Shown one piece after another: positions 1 through 5,664 of a DNA stretch of 7,188 bases; position 1 is the first letter of the stretch; every line of letters begins with the position of its first letter. This DNA is from Bdellovibrio sp. (GTDB lineage Bacteria > Bdellovibrionota > UBA1018), in assembly GCA_016213345.1 (NCBI GenBank), contig JACRAO010000017.1, forward strand, positions 1-7,188, written 5' to 3'. Below the pieces are notes generated by a model. It was given only the letters and a program-made list of their open reading frames with translations, searched no databases and had not been told where the DNA came from. A program made the translations under genes and the position numbers.

Positions 1-1004
1 AATTCTCTTGGTTTTCTATTTTTCCAATTTCCTTTTCCGTAAGCATAAGCGGCCAATAATGGAAAAGCAATTGTTGCTTCCGAATAAACCATTTGCTCAA
101 AGCTTGTAGACACTTTGCCCCACGAAGAGGCTTCGCGTAAAGTAGAACCAGAAAGAGCCCCATCTCGTTCGTCGGCTACTGTGATTTGTATTGCATACTT
201 ATGCATTGGCGCTTCTTTTTCTAAAAGCTCTGCTGCTACTACAGTATCTTGCGCAAAGTTTTTTGGAACACCTCCGCCAATCATCACAAGCCCTGTCTCT
301 TTGGTTGCAAGTTTAATTTGTGTAAGTTCTAAAAAATCTTTTACAGAATCAATACTGACATGCTCTTTTTGATGTTTCGTTTGGTGAAGTATTAAGCCAA
401 AGCCAGCGCTGCAATCACTAAAGGCAGGTACAAAAATAGGCACATTTTTCTCATGACAAGCGAGTACTACGCTTTCTCTGTTCTTCGCATGCTGACTTAA
501 ATAAGTTCCCATTTCTTTTATAAATTCTCTAGAACTGTATGGGCGTGGTCTTAGGTCGTCTGCAATTTTACAAACTGTGTTGTCACACGCTCTCAGATCA
601 TCTTCGTCAATCAGTGTGTCGTAAATACGATCAATCATCATGTCTCGTAGTTCATTGTCATCTAGGAATGGCGTGCCTTTGTAATGTTTAAATCCAAGAC
701 ACTCAAAAAAATCTTGATCTACCATAATGGCTCCCGTTGAGACAATTGCATCCACCATGTTGTGTTTTACTAAATCTAAAACTATGTTTTTTAGTCCGGC
801 GCTAAAAAGTGAACCTGATAAACAAAGAATAATAGAACAGTTTTGGTCACGTAGCATTTGATCATAAATTTCACATGCCCGTCCGAGATTTCTCGCCTGA
901 AACGCCGTTTCTTTCATGGCATCCACTAAAGCTACAACATCGTATTTTTTAATATCAATGTGTTTTATTTCTTTTGTCAAAAGTTCTTCTTTTTTTAGTT
1001 TCAT
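1..1004 (-). CDS. Deoxyhypusine synthase-like protein (3' end cut by window edge)
   Basis: An open frame runs from ATG at 1004 to the window edge without a stop, giving 334 residues; only a short C-terminal tail should be missing. A strong Shine-Dalgarno (AAGGAG) lies about 8 bases before the ATG. By eye the protein follows the deoxyhypusine synthase fold along its length: LSGSLFSAG (about 63-71), HNMVDAIVSTGA (81-92), the Rossmann-type GGGVPKN (243-249), SGSTLREASSWGK (285-297) and MVYSEATIAFPLL (305-317). The eukaryotic enzyme uses NAD and spermidine to modify eIF5A, which bacteria lack, so bacterial relatives are usually called DHS-like; a polyamine aminobutyl-transfer role is plausible but inferred. 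Aligned by eye to human DHS, the catalytic Lys (K329, before VYADAS) is Met305 and the spermidine-site His (H288, after GGGVVK) is Asn249. It begins 21 bases after dapA and is probably co-transcribed with it. Family call firm, reaction uncertain. Confidence 0.88.
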   Translation of the reverse strand, partial: MKLKKEELLTKEIKHIDIKKYDVVALVDAMKETAFQARNLGRACEIYDQMLRDQNCSIILCLSGSLFSAGLKNIVLDLVKHNMVDAIVSTGAIMVDQDFFECLGFKHYKGTPFLDDNELRDMMIDRIYDTLIDEDDLRACDNTVCKIADDLRPRPYSSREFIKEMGTYLSQHAKNRESVVLACHEKNVPIFVPAFSDCSAGFGLILHQTKHQKEHVSIDSVKDFLELTQIKLATKETGLVMIGGGVPKNFAQDTVVAAELLEKEAPMHKYAIQITVADERDGALSGSTLREASSWGKVSTSFEQMVYSEATIAFPLLAAYAYGKGNWKNRKPRE

Positions 1005-1025
1005 TTTACTAACTCCTTTTATATT

Positions 1026-1931
1026 TTACAACGCTGCTCTTGCGTTAGATTTTATTTTGCACATTTTTAAAGACTGAATCAGCTTTTTTTGACTTGTGAG
1101 GCTTATGGTAACCAAAGGCAGTCTTAAGATATTTTTACACCAACCCGCATAAGAGAGTGCAAATTTAATAGGAGCTGGATTGGTTTCAATAAATAAGTCC
1201 CTAAATAAAGGGTAATAAAACTGATGCAATTCTTTAGCTTTCTGGTGATTCCCAGCCTCAAACGCTTTTTGTATGGCTGTCATTCTGCGAGGAAACAAAT
1301 TACTGGCTACTGAAACAACGCCGGTAGTGCCTACAGCTAGAGATGGCAAGAACAGAGCGTCATCTCCTGAAAGTAGGTCGAGTTTTTTATTTGCCAATAT
1401 GAGTTGATTTTTAATTTCACTTAAAAATGCTAAATTTCCAGACGCTTCTTTTAGTGATGTAATGTTTGGATGACCAGCTAGTTTTATTATGGTTTCAGCT
1501 GTCAAAGATACTGCAGTTCTGCCTGGTACGTTGTAGAGCATAATTTCGCAGTTGACTTTATCTGCAATGTTAAGAAAATGTTTTTCCAAACCAGTCTGTG
1601 TTGGTTTGTTATAATACGGAGTTACCAATAATAATCCATGTACTCCTTGCTGAAACGCCCATTTTGAAAGCTCTAAAGTTTCAGCAGTATTGTTTGTTCC
1701 AGTTCCTGCCATAACTTTGGTTTGTGAGCCTTCGAGTTCTTCTAGAGCTATTTGAATCAGCGTTTTCTTTTCTGTTTCAGAGAGTGTAGCAGCTTCTCCT
1801 GTTGTTCCGCAGGTGATTACGCCAGTTGCTTTGGCTTCTTTTTGATTTTTTAAAAGTGCTTTAAAAGTGGATAACTCCAAGTTTCCGTGTTGATCAAATG
1901 GTGTAATAATTGCAGTCCAAACGCCTCTCAT
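1026..1931 (-). CDS. dapA: 4-hydroxy-tetrahydrodipicolinate synthase (DapA)
   Basis: This cytoplasmic TIM-barrel aldolase condenses pyruvate with aspartate semialdehyde, the first committed step towards diaminopimelate and lysine. The 301 residues match the usual family length of about 290-300 and keep E. coli numbering: GTTGE at 42-46 (Thr44), YYNKP at 106-110 (Tyr107), YNVPGRT at 133-139 (Tyr133, Arg138) and the Schiff-base Lys161 in LKEASGN. SGDD (188-191) and ETNPAPIK (249-256) are also typical. The start at 1931 is fixed because an in-frame TAA lies two codons upstream, and MRGVWTAIITPF fits family N-termini. No convincing Shine-Dalgarno precedes it. The gene follows the four-helix membrane protein gene by 47 bases and precedes the DHS-like gene by 21, so it probably lies in a multi-gene transcript. 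The C-terminal 10-15 residues are basic and unremarkable. All catalytic residues are present, so it should be active. Confidence 0.97.
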   Translation of the reverse strand: MRGVWTAIITPFDQHGNLELSTFKALLKNQKEAKATGVITCGTTGEAATLSETEKKTLIQIALEELEGSQTKVMAGTGTNNTAETLELSKWAFQQGVHGLLLVTPYYNKPTQTGLEKHFLNIADKVNCEIMLYNVPGRTAVSLTAETIIKLAGHPNITSLKEASGNLAFLSEIKNQLILANKKLDLLSGDDALFLPSLAVGTTGVVSVASNLFPRRMTAIQKAFEAGNHQKAKELHQFYYPLFRDLFIETNPAPIKFALSYAGWCKNILRLPLVTISLTSQKKLIQSLKMCKIKSNARAAL

Positions 1932-1978
1932 ATTTTATAATTTCATAACATGAAAAAAGGTGATTTGTTACAGTAATC

Positions 1979-2515
1979 TTACTCAAACAATGATTTTCTA
2001 AGCGCCCAACCTATTTCTAGAGTAGTCGTTCCTCCAGTCACAACGCCTAAAAGCCAAATGAGAAAGATACTGCCAAAAGTGATTTCTGCTCCAAAGCACA
2101 GCAGGAGTCCGGTAGATACCAGAGCTGTGATGAGAAATGGAAGGCCTGGAAATCTTTTTAAGACTCTTAATTCTTCAGGTTTGAGACTCAAAGCCGCTAA
2201 TAGTGCACTTAGGCTAACAAAAAACACACCACATCCGAACATGCACACATGCTCTCCAAACTTTGTAAGAAAGTGCATGACATTAAAAGCATTATTTGAA
2301 AATCCAATGCCAAATTGTGGACAAAATACTAGTGTCATACTTCCTGCTACCAGGTGTAGCAGAAACAGTTTTGTTAGTACTAAGCTAAAAGCAGGATTTA
2401 ATTTATTTTGAATTTGCAGGAGTACTCTTGACGATAAAGCCAGAGGAGGAGTGACAGGTGTCGTGTTTAAAAAGACATCAAAATCCTTAACCCAGTATTG
2501 AAATGACTCTTTCAT
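1979..2515 (-). CDS. Four-helix integral membrane protein, candidate membrane partner of the ECF sigma factor
   Basis: I do not recognise a named family. The 178 residues have a polar N-terminal segment of about 42 residues, probably cytoplasmic, then four hydrophobic segments at about 43-65, 91-111, 123-142 and 147-166, ending in a basic tail. Cys and His cluster around the first loop and second helix: Cys65, His81, His88, Cys91 and Cys95 (H-x-C-x3-C), with Cys140 in helix 3. The start codon overlaps the sigma factor stop (ATGA), with a strong AAGGAG about 8 bases upstream inside the sigma gene, so translation is probably coupled. A small membrane protein directly after an ECF sigma gene is the usual position of an anti-sigma factor, and some membrane anti-sigmas sense through Cys/His. 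No zinc-finger anti-sigma signature (H-x3-C-x2-C) is seen, so an anti-sigma role is inferred from position only. Confidence 0.85.
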   Translation of the reverse strand: MKESFQYWVKDFDVFLNTTPVTPPLALSSRVLLQIQNKLNPAFSLVLTKLFLLHLVAGSMTLVFCPQFGIGFSNNAFNVMHFLTKFGEHVCMFGCGVFFVSLSALLAALSLKPEELRVLKRFPGLPFLITALVSTGLLLCFGAEITFGSIFLIWLLGVVTGGTTTLEIGWALRKSLFE

Positions 2516-3177
2516 ATATTGACTCCTTTTGTGGTTTTTATTTTTCTAACTGCGCGACTAATCATTTGTCGCACATTGATGGTTGTTGTACTTAATGTTT
2601 TAGCAATTTCTTCAAATGAAAGCTGATCTTGGTAGCGAAGCTTCAAAGCTTCTTTTTGCTGGGGGTTCAAAGACGTGGTATTTATATCAAATAATTGGTC
2701 TTTATGCTCGTGATGTTCGTGAGGGGACTCTTGAGTTTGGGGGTTGATTTGAGTTTCGATAGTAAAGCTTTCTTGTGTTTTTGTGAGTTGGGATTCTTTT
2801 CTAAAAAAGTCCAGCATTGTATTTCTACAAATTGTAAAAAGCCAAGGCAAGAAGGGGAGTGTTGTGTTGTAGCGGGATCTAAACTGATGTAGTTTTAGAA
2901 ATGTGGTTTGAAAGACATCCTCGGCTTTAGCGTGGTCCCTAATGTGGTTTATGGTGTAACCCCATATTTTTCCTGAATGTTTTTTATAAAGTAACTGAAA
3001 AGCTTCCATAGATACTTCTTGCGACCCTTCCTGATAATCTTTCATAAGCTCTTCATCAGACTTTTCGTGAGATTTTTCATGAGATTTTTCAAGAGACTTT
3101 TCATTAGATTTCTCATGAGATCTCTCCGGTGGTCTCTCAGAGGAGCTTTCAGAAAGTGATTCTTTATCCTTGTGCAT
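2512..3177 (-). CDS. ECF-type RNA polymerase sigma factor with repetitive N-terminal tail
   Basis: Sigma-70 family factor of 221 residues that would direct RNA polymerase to a specific promoter set. Region 2 spans about 57-128, with AEDVFQTTFLKLHQF (85-99) and the -10-recognition helix LPWLFTICRNTMLDFFRKE (110-128, with one residue between the two blocks of hydrophobic and basic positions). Region 4 spans about 168-214: LNPQQKEALKLRY, then the helix-turn-helix FEEIAKTLSTTTINVRQMISRAVRKIK. The family is usually 160-200 residues; the extra length is a charged N-terminal tail with five S-x-E-K tetrapeptides (20-39) and a His-rich linker HEHHEH (153-158) between the two domains. The start at 3177 is the first possible, since an in-frame TAG lies two codons upstream, but its AGGAG touches the ATG. 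Met45, directly before region 2, is an alternative start that would lose the tail. It overlaps the next gene by 4 bases and ends with TGA. Confidence 0.92.
   Translation of the reverse strand: MHKDKESLSESSSERPPERSHEKSNEKSLEKSHEKSHEKSDEELMKDYQEGSQEVSMEAFQLLYKKHSGKIWGYTINHIRDHAKAEDVFQTTFLKLHQFRSRYNTTLPFLPWLFTICRNTMLDFFRKESQLTKTQESFTIETQINPQTQESPHEHHEHKDQLFDINTTSLNPQQKEALKLRYQDQLSFEEIAKTLSTTTINVRQMISRAVRKIKTTKGVNI
3059..3118 (-). repeat. Five tandem 12-bp repeats inside the sigma factor gene
   Basis: Plus-strand units of 12 bases begin at 3059, 3071, 3083, 3095 and 3107 with consensus GAYTTTTCATGA; two degenerate units may continue to about 3142. On the coding strand each unit encodes S-x-E-K (x is H, N, L, H, H). 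Because the unit is a multiple of three, gain or loss of copies would change tail length without shifting the frame. Such short repeats can expand and contract by slippage. Confidence 0.85.
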
Positions 3178-3182
3178 CTCCT
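3178..3182 (-). promoter_or_regulatory. Shine-Dalgarno abutting the sigma factor ATG
   Basis: AGGAG lies directly against the ATG at 3177 with no spacer, where 5-9 bases is usual. No ATG, GTG or TTG lies in frame at a normal distance downstream. Initiation at this codon may be weak, or the true start may be Met45 (3045). Confidence 0.4.
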
Positions 3183-3229
3183 AAAGGATAATACGCTGAA
3201 AAAAGATTTTTTGTGACAAAATAAGTTAA

Positions 3230-3258
3230 TTGTTTTTCTAGCTGCGAAGTAATATATA
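3230..3258 (+). promoter_or_regulatory. Candidate sigma-70-type promoter for proline dehydrogenase
   Basis: TTGTTT (3230-3235) and TATATA (3253-3258) are separated by 17 bases in the gap between the sigma gene and the divergent proline dehydrogenase gene. The start of transcription would fall near 3265, leaving only about six bases before the ATG at 3271. No Shine-Dalgarno is visible there, so the message would have a very short leader. The region is very AT-rich, so a chance match is possible. Confidence 0.4.
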
Positions 3259-3270
3259 AGTTTCTAATTT

Positions 3271-4155
3271 ATGCTAAACGAAATGATTACAGGTACTTTG
3301 CAACTGATTCCAAAATCTATTGTCTATAGGGTTGCGCGTCGTTACATTGCTGGTGAAACCCTCTCGGATGCGGTGCGAGAAGTAAAAGCCCTAAATGCAC
3401 TTGGTGCAACTGCAACTATGGATGTGCTTGGAGAATTTGTCAAAACACATGCACAAGCTGTTGCGGCAACAAACATGGCATTACAAATGTTGGATGCTAT
3501 TGAAGAACATAAGTTAACTTCTGGAATATCTGTAAAATTAACTTCGTTAGGGTTAGATATAGACGAAAATTTTTGTTATACGAATCTGCGATCTATTGTT
3601 AAATCTGCGAGTGCTAGAGAGCGGTTTGTGAGAATTGACATGGAAAATTCACCCTATACAAGTCGTACACTTGAGCTTTATAAGCGCTTAAGAAAAGACG
3701 GTTTTGAAAATACCGGTGTTGTTTTACAATCTCGATTACGCAGGAGCGCAGCGGATCTCATGTCTCTTGTGGAGTTTAAGGCTAAAGTCCGTATTTGTAA
3801 GGGTATTTATATTGAGCCCCCCGCAATTGCCTATCAAAGCAGTGAGGAAATACGAGAAAATTATAAAAAACTTCTCATATTTCTTTTTGAACATAAAATG
3901 CATGTAGCAATTGCCACACATGATGATTCTTTAGTAGCATTTGCCAAGGATTGGATTTCTTCGATTGATAAAAGTACCTATGAGTTTCAGATGCTTCTTG
4001 GTGTGCGCGAAGCTTTAAGGGATAGCCTTTTAAAGGAAGGCTACAAAGTACGTGTTTATGTACCTTTTGGTAAAGATTGGTACGGTTACTCAATGCGCCG
4101 TTTGAAGGAAAACCCCGAGATAGCTGCATATGTATTTAAAGCCATGTTTAGTTAA
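3271..4155 (+). CDS. Proline dehydrogenase (single-domain, FAD-dependent)
   Basis: Oxidises proline to delta-1-pyrroline-5-carboxylate, passing electrons through FAD to the membrane quinone pool; first step of proline catabolism. The 294 residues match the monofunctional family, roughly 300 residues, rather than the bifunctional PutA. Barrel motifs appear in order: SVKLTSLGLDID (87-98), RIDMEN (121-126), VLQSRLRR (151-158), RICKGIY (174-180, usually R-L-V-K-G-A-Y), ATHD (215-218), FQMLLGVR (239-246) and the C-terminal VYVPFGKDWYGYSMRRLKEN (262-281). Arg276, Arg277 and Glu280 correspond to the PutA proline-binding pair and glutamate. Residues 12-30 (LIPKSIVYRVARRYIAGET) resemble known N-termini and support the ATG at 3271 over Met5 (3283). 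No Shine-Dalgarno is visible. It is divergent from the sigma gene. No pyrroline-carboxylate dehydrogenase lies nearby, so the second step must be encoded elsewhere. Its TAA overlaps the stop of the opposing gene. Confidence 0.95.
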   Translation: MLNEMITGTLQLIPKSIVYRVARRYIAGETLSDAVREVKALNALGATATMDVLGEFVKTHAQAVAATNMALQMLDAIEEHKLTSGISVKLTSLGLDIDENFCYTNLRSIVKSASARERFVRIDMENSPYTSRTLELYKRLRKDGFENTGVVLQSRLRRSAADLMSLVEFKAKVRICKGIYIEPPAIAYQSSEEIRENYKKLLIFLFEHKMHVAIATHDDSLVAFAKDWISSIDKSTYEFQMLLGVREALRDSLLKEGYKVRVYVPFGKDWYGYSMRRLKENPEIAAYVFKAMFS

Positions 4156-5024
4156 TTTGACAAAGTACTAGTATTTACCTTATAAATTTTTAGATTTTTC
4201 TCCTTTAAGTGTCCAGGAAGCGAATAAGAAAGAAAACAAAGTGTGACTACCATAAGCCCAAGTATTTGTAATCTACTAGGAAGGAGTGGGATAAAATGGT
4301 CATTTCTTTTGTCTTGAGTGAGATTTTCTAATACTGGGAAAAAAGCAAGGGGTAAGAGAATCCAATATGTGTGTGCAGAAGGTTCCTTTATGGAAAAAAA
4401 GAAAAGGATATAAGTTATAAAAGGCACAATGAATGTGAGAGTCGAATATTTTTCGTGAATAATGCTGTCTGATGGGTGTTTCTGTTCTTTTTTAATTCGC
4501 AATATTTTAAAAATTACTTCCATACTTTTTTGTAAATAAAATTTTGTTCCTAGAGCAATCCAATACAAAGTAACTATTTGTCCAATTAGCCAGGGCAGCC
4601 ACAATGCTGGGTTATCATAAATATATATAAGTGTTGCTTGTATTCCTGAATCACGCCCAATAAATCGGCTTGTTTCACCGGTTGGAAAAGATAAGAATCT
4701 AAAAAATATTTTTGGAAAATAAAACAAAGCATCTGAATTAAACATCATATTTTTAAATAAAAAAGCAGATGCATTGCTTGCAGTTTCTGTTGTAGTTGCA
4801 GAAAAATAGTGATAAAAATAAGGAATGAGAGTCAATCCGCCAATTAGACCGCCTAATATAATGCCTGCAATATTGGGCATGCGAATTGTTTTTAATATAA
4901 GCATGCTACTTAGAATTGACACTAAAAGCACAAACGATAAATGAAGTTGTACAATAATCATGATAGAAAAACCAATTAGCGTACTGCCTAGAAAATGTTT
5001 ATTATTTTTAAAGCACATAATCAT
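4152..5024 (-). CDS. C-terminal part of split membrane glycosyltransferase (hypothetical membrane protein)
   Basis: If read on its own this frame begins at the ATG immediately after the TGA of the upstream half and gives 290 residues. It holds about six hydrophobic segments (roughly 11-45, 50-72, 100-112, 140-162, 195-212, 217-231 and 253-268, some merging), a loop FPTGETSRFIGRDSG (113-127) that should be periplasmic, and a basic cytoplasmic stretch 171-192. Only a weak GGTGA, touching the ATG, could recruit ribosomes, so translation would depend on reinitiation after the TGA. It lacks the first-loop Asp expected for GT-C catalysis. Its stop overlaps the proline dehydrogenase stop head-on, and no terminator hairpin separates the two genes. 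Confidence 0.6.
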   Translation of the reverse strand: MIMCFKNNKHFLGSTLIGFSIMIIVQLHLSFVLLVSILSSMLILKTIRMPNIAGIILGGLIGGLTLIPYFYHYFSATTTETASNASAFLFKNMMFNSDALFYFPKIFFRFLSFPTGETSRFIGRDSGIQATLIYIYDNPALWLPWLIGQIVTLYWIALGTKFYLQKSMEVIFKILRIKKEQKHPSDSIIHEKYSTLTFIVPFITYILFFFSIKEPSAHTYWILLPLAFFPVLENLTQDKRNDHFIPLLPSRLQILGLMVVTLCFLSYSLPGHLKEKNLKIYKVNTSTLSN

Positions 5025-5507
5025 TCACCAAAAGAACAAGGCACTAAAAAATGGCAGAAAACTTGGGTTCCAAATGCTTGTAAAAAGATAGCTCCACGGG
5101 GACCAAAAAATGAAAAGGCACAACATTGTTTGGTTGATTTTTGGGAAAAGCATAATATAAATAGCAAAAATCAAAAATACAGCAAAAAAATTCAAAAAAG
5201 CAACAAAAAGTGAGGCACCCCAAGGTTCTCCTTTTGATAAAAATAGAGGTACTCCAGTTAATAATGCCTGCAGTGAGCCTGGCAGTTCTGTTGAACTATA
5301 AGCAATTTCTGCCCCTGTAATTGGCAAATGTCCTGTTTTGTAAAAACTAAATCCCTTTTCATAAATTTTTATTTCGTCTCTAGAAAAATCAGTAAAAAAG
5401 GAAAACCAAAGTCTAAAAACCAAAGAAAGGATAATGATCCCCCAAATAATCCATTTTTTACTGTTAAGCTGATCCAGTAAGGTTTGAGGTGTTTTATTTG
5501 TGTTCAT
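5025..5507 (-). CDS. N-terminal part of split membrane glycosyltransferase (truncated)
   Basis: 160 residues from the ATG at 5507, the first possible start because an in-frame TAG lies four codons upstream. It contains a first transmembrane helix (about 19-37), the acidic loop carrying Asp44-Glu45 that supplies the catalytic acid in GT-C enzymes, and three further hydrophobic segments (about 78-91, 98-121, 126-158). It ends abruptly in ...SALFFW within a hydrophobic segment, consistent with truncation rather than a natural C-terminus. No Shine-Dalgarno is visible upstream. Confidence 0.6.
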   Translation of the reverse strand: MNTNKTPQTLLDQLNSKKWIIWGIIILSLVFRLWFSFFTDFSRDEIKIYEKGFSFYKTGHLPITGAEIAYSSTELPGSLQALLTGVPLFLSKGEPWGASLFVAFLNFFAVFLIFAIYIMLFPKINQTMLCLFIFWSPWSYLFTSIWNPSFLPFFSALFFW

Positions 5508-5606
5508 TGCTAATGTCTATATCTATATCTGAATTAGTATCAAAGTTAAAAATGCTATTTGTTTATTGATAAAAGTAATAATTTGGGTGAGCTTTTCCCG
5601 ACTATA

Positions 5607-5612
5607 ATTATA
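5607..5612 (-). promoter_or_regulatory. Candidate -10 element for the glycosyltransferase gene
   Basis: A consensus TATAAT reads on the minus strand about 100 bases before the glycosyltransferase ATG, predicting a start near 5600 and a leader of about 93 bases. At 17-bp spacing the -35 is poor (TCGCTG); a better TTGACT lies 22 bases away, which is too far for standard sigma-70. An activator at the adjacent inverted repeat could compensate. Evidence is limited to these short matches. Confidence 0.3.
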
Positions 5613-5620
5613 TGGCGCTC

Positions 5621-5643
5621 TCATTGACACAGCGAGTCAATGA
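5621..5643. repeat. Perfect 8-bp inverted repeat with 7-base spacer
   Basis: TCATTGAC (5621-5628) and GTCAATGA (5636-5643) flank ACAGCGA. It sits between the stop of the papain-like gene (5665) and the start of the glycosyltransferase gene (5507). Relative to the candidate start near 5600 it covers about -21 to -43, a place for an operator over the -35. No U-run follows it on the minus strand, so it is not a standard terminator for the papain-like gene. On the plus strand a T-rich stretch follows, but no plus-strand gene precedes it. Confidence 0.5.
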
Positions 5644-5664
5644 TATATTTTTATTGATCTCTGC

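Larger units (their letters stand above)
4152..5507 (-). pseudogene. GT-C type membrane glycosyltransferase gene interrupted by one in-frame TGA
   Basis: The frame opened at 5507 stays open to the TAA at 4152-4154 except for a single TGA at 5025-5027. Read across that codon the product is about 451 residues with roughly nine to ten hydrophobic segments, like ArnT/PMT-related (GT39-like) enzymes that transfer sugars from lipid-phosphate donors at the inner membrane. The first half has the Asp-Glu pair in the first periplasmic loop (FSRDE, Asp44-Glu45) and a TELPGSLQALL block (73-83). The second half continues with QLHLSFVLL, a Gly-rich helix and PSAHTYWILLPLA. Neither half alone makes a GT-C enzyme. 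The simplest reading is a recent nonsense mutation (TGG, CGA or GGA to TGA), as no other lesion is visible. Sequencing error, readthrough or reinitiation are alternatives. TGA works as a normal stop in the sigma gene here, so an altered genetic code is unlikely. Family assignment is by overall pattern only. Confidence 0.7.

Noticed and set aside
115..372. Plus-strand open frame antisense to the DHS-like gene
   Set aside because: No family resemblance and no ribosome site; the opposite strand carries a clear conserved protein.
1941..1955. Small palindrome TTTCAT-AAC-ATGAAA just upstream of dapA
   Set aside because: Arms are only 6 bp and AT-rich in an AT-rich genome, with no U-run after it on the minus strand and no clear promoter beside it. 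Chance is a fair explanation.
1955..1978. Possible terminator between the four-helix gene and dapA (T-run read on the minus strand)
   Set aside because: The only preceding stem is about 4 bp (GATT/AATC), too weak for an intrinsic terminator.
2058..2411. Plus-strand open frame of 117 codons inside the four-helix membrane protein gene
   Set aside because: It is a reverse-strand shadow; the minus strand shows coherent transmembrane segments, coupling and a strong Shine-Dalgarno.
5025..5027. TGA read as selenocysteine or tryptophan
   Set aside because: No selenoprotein family fits this membrane enzyme, and TGA ends the sigma factor gene at its expected C-terminus in the same window.
5624..5652. 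Perfect TTGACA on the plus strand with T-rich sequence downstream, as an antisense promoter
   Set aside because: The hexamer is part of the inverted repeat and the best -10 at allowed spacing (TATTTT) is poor.
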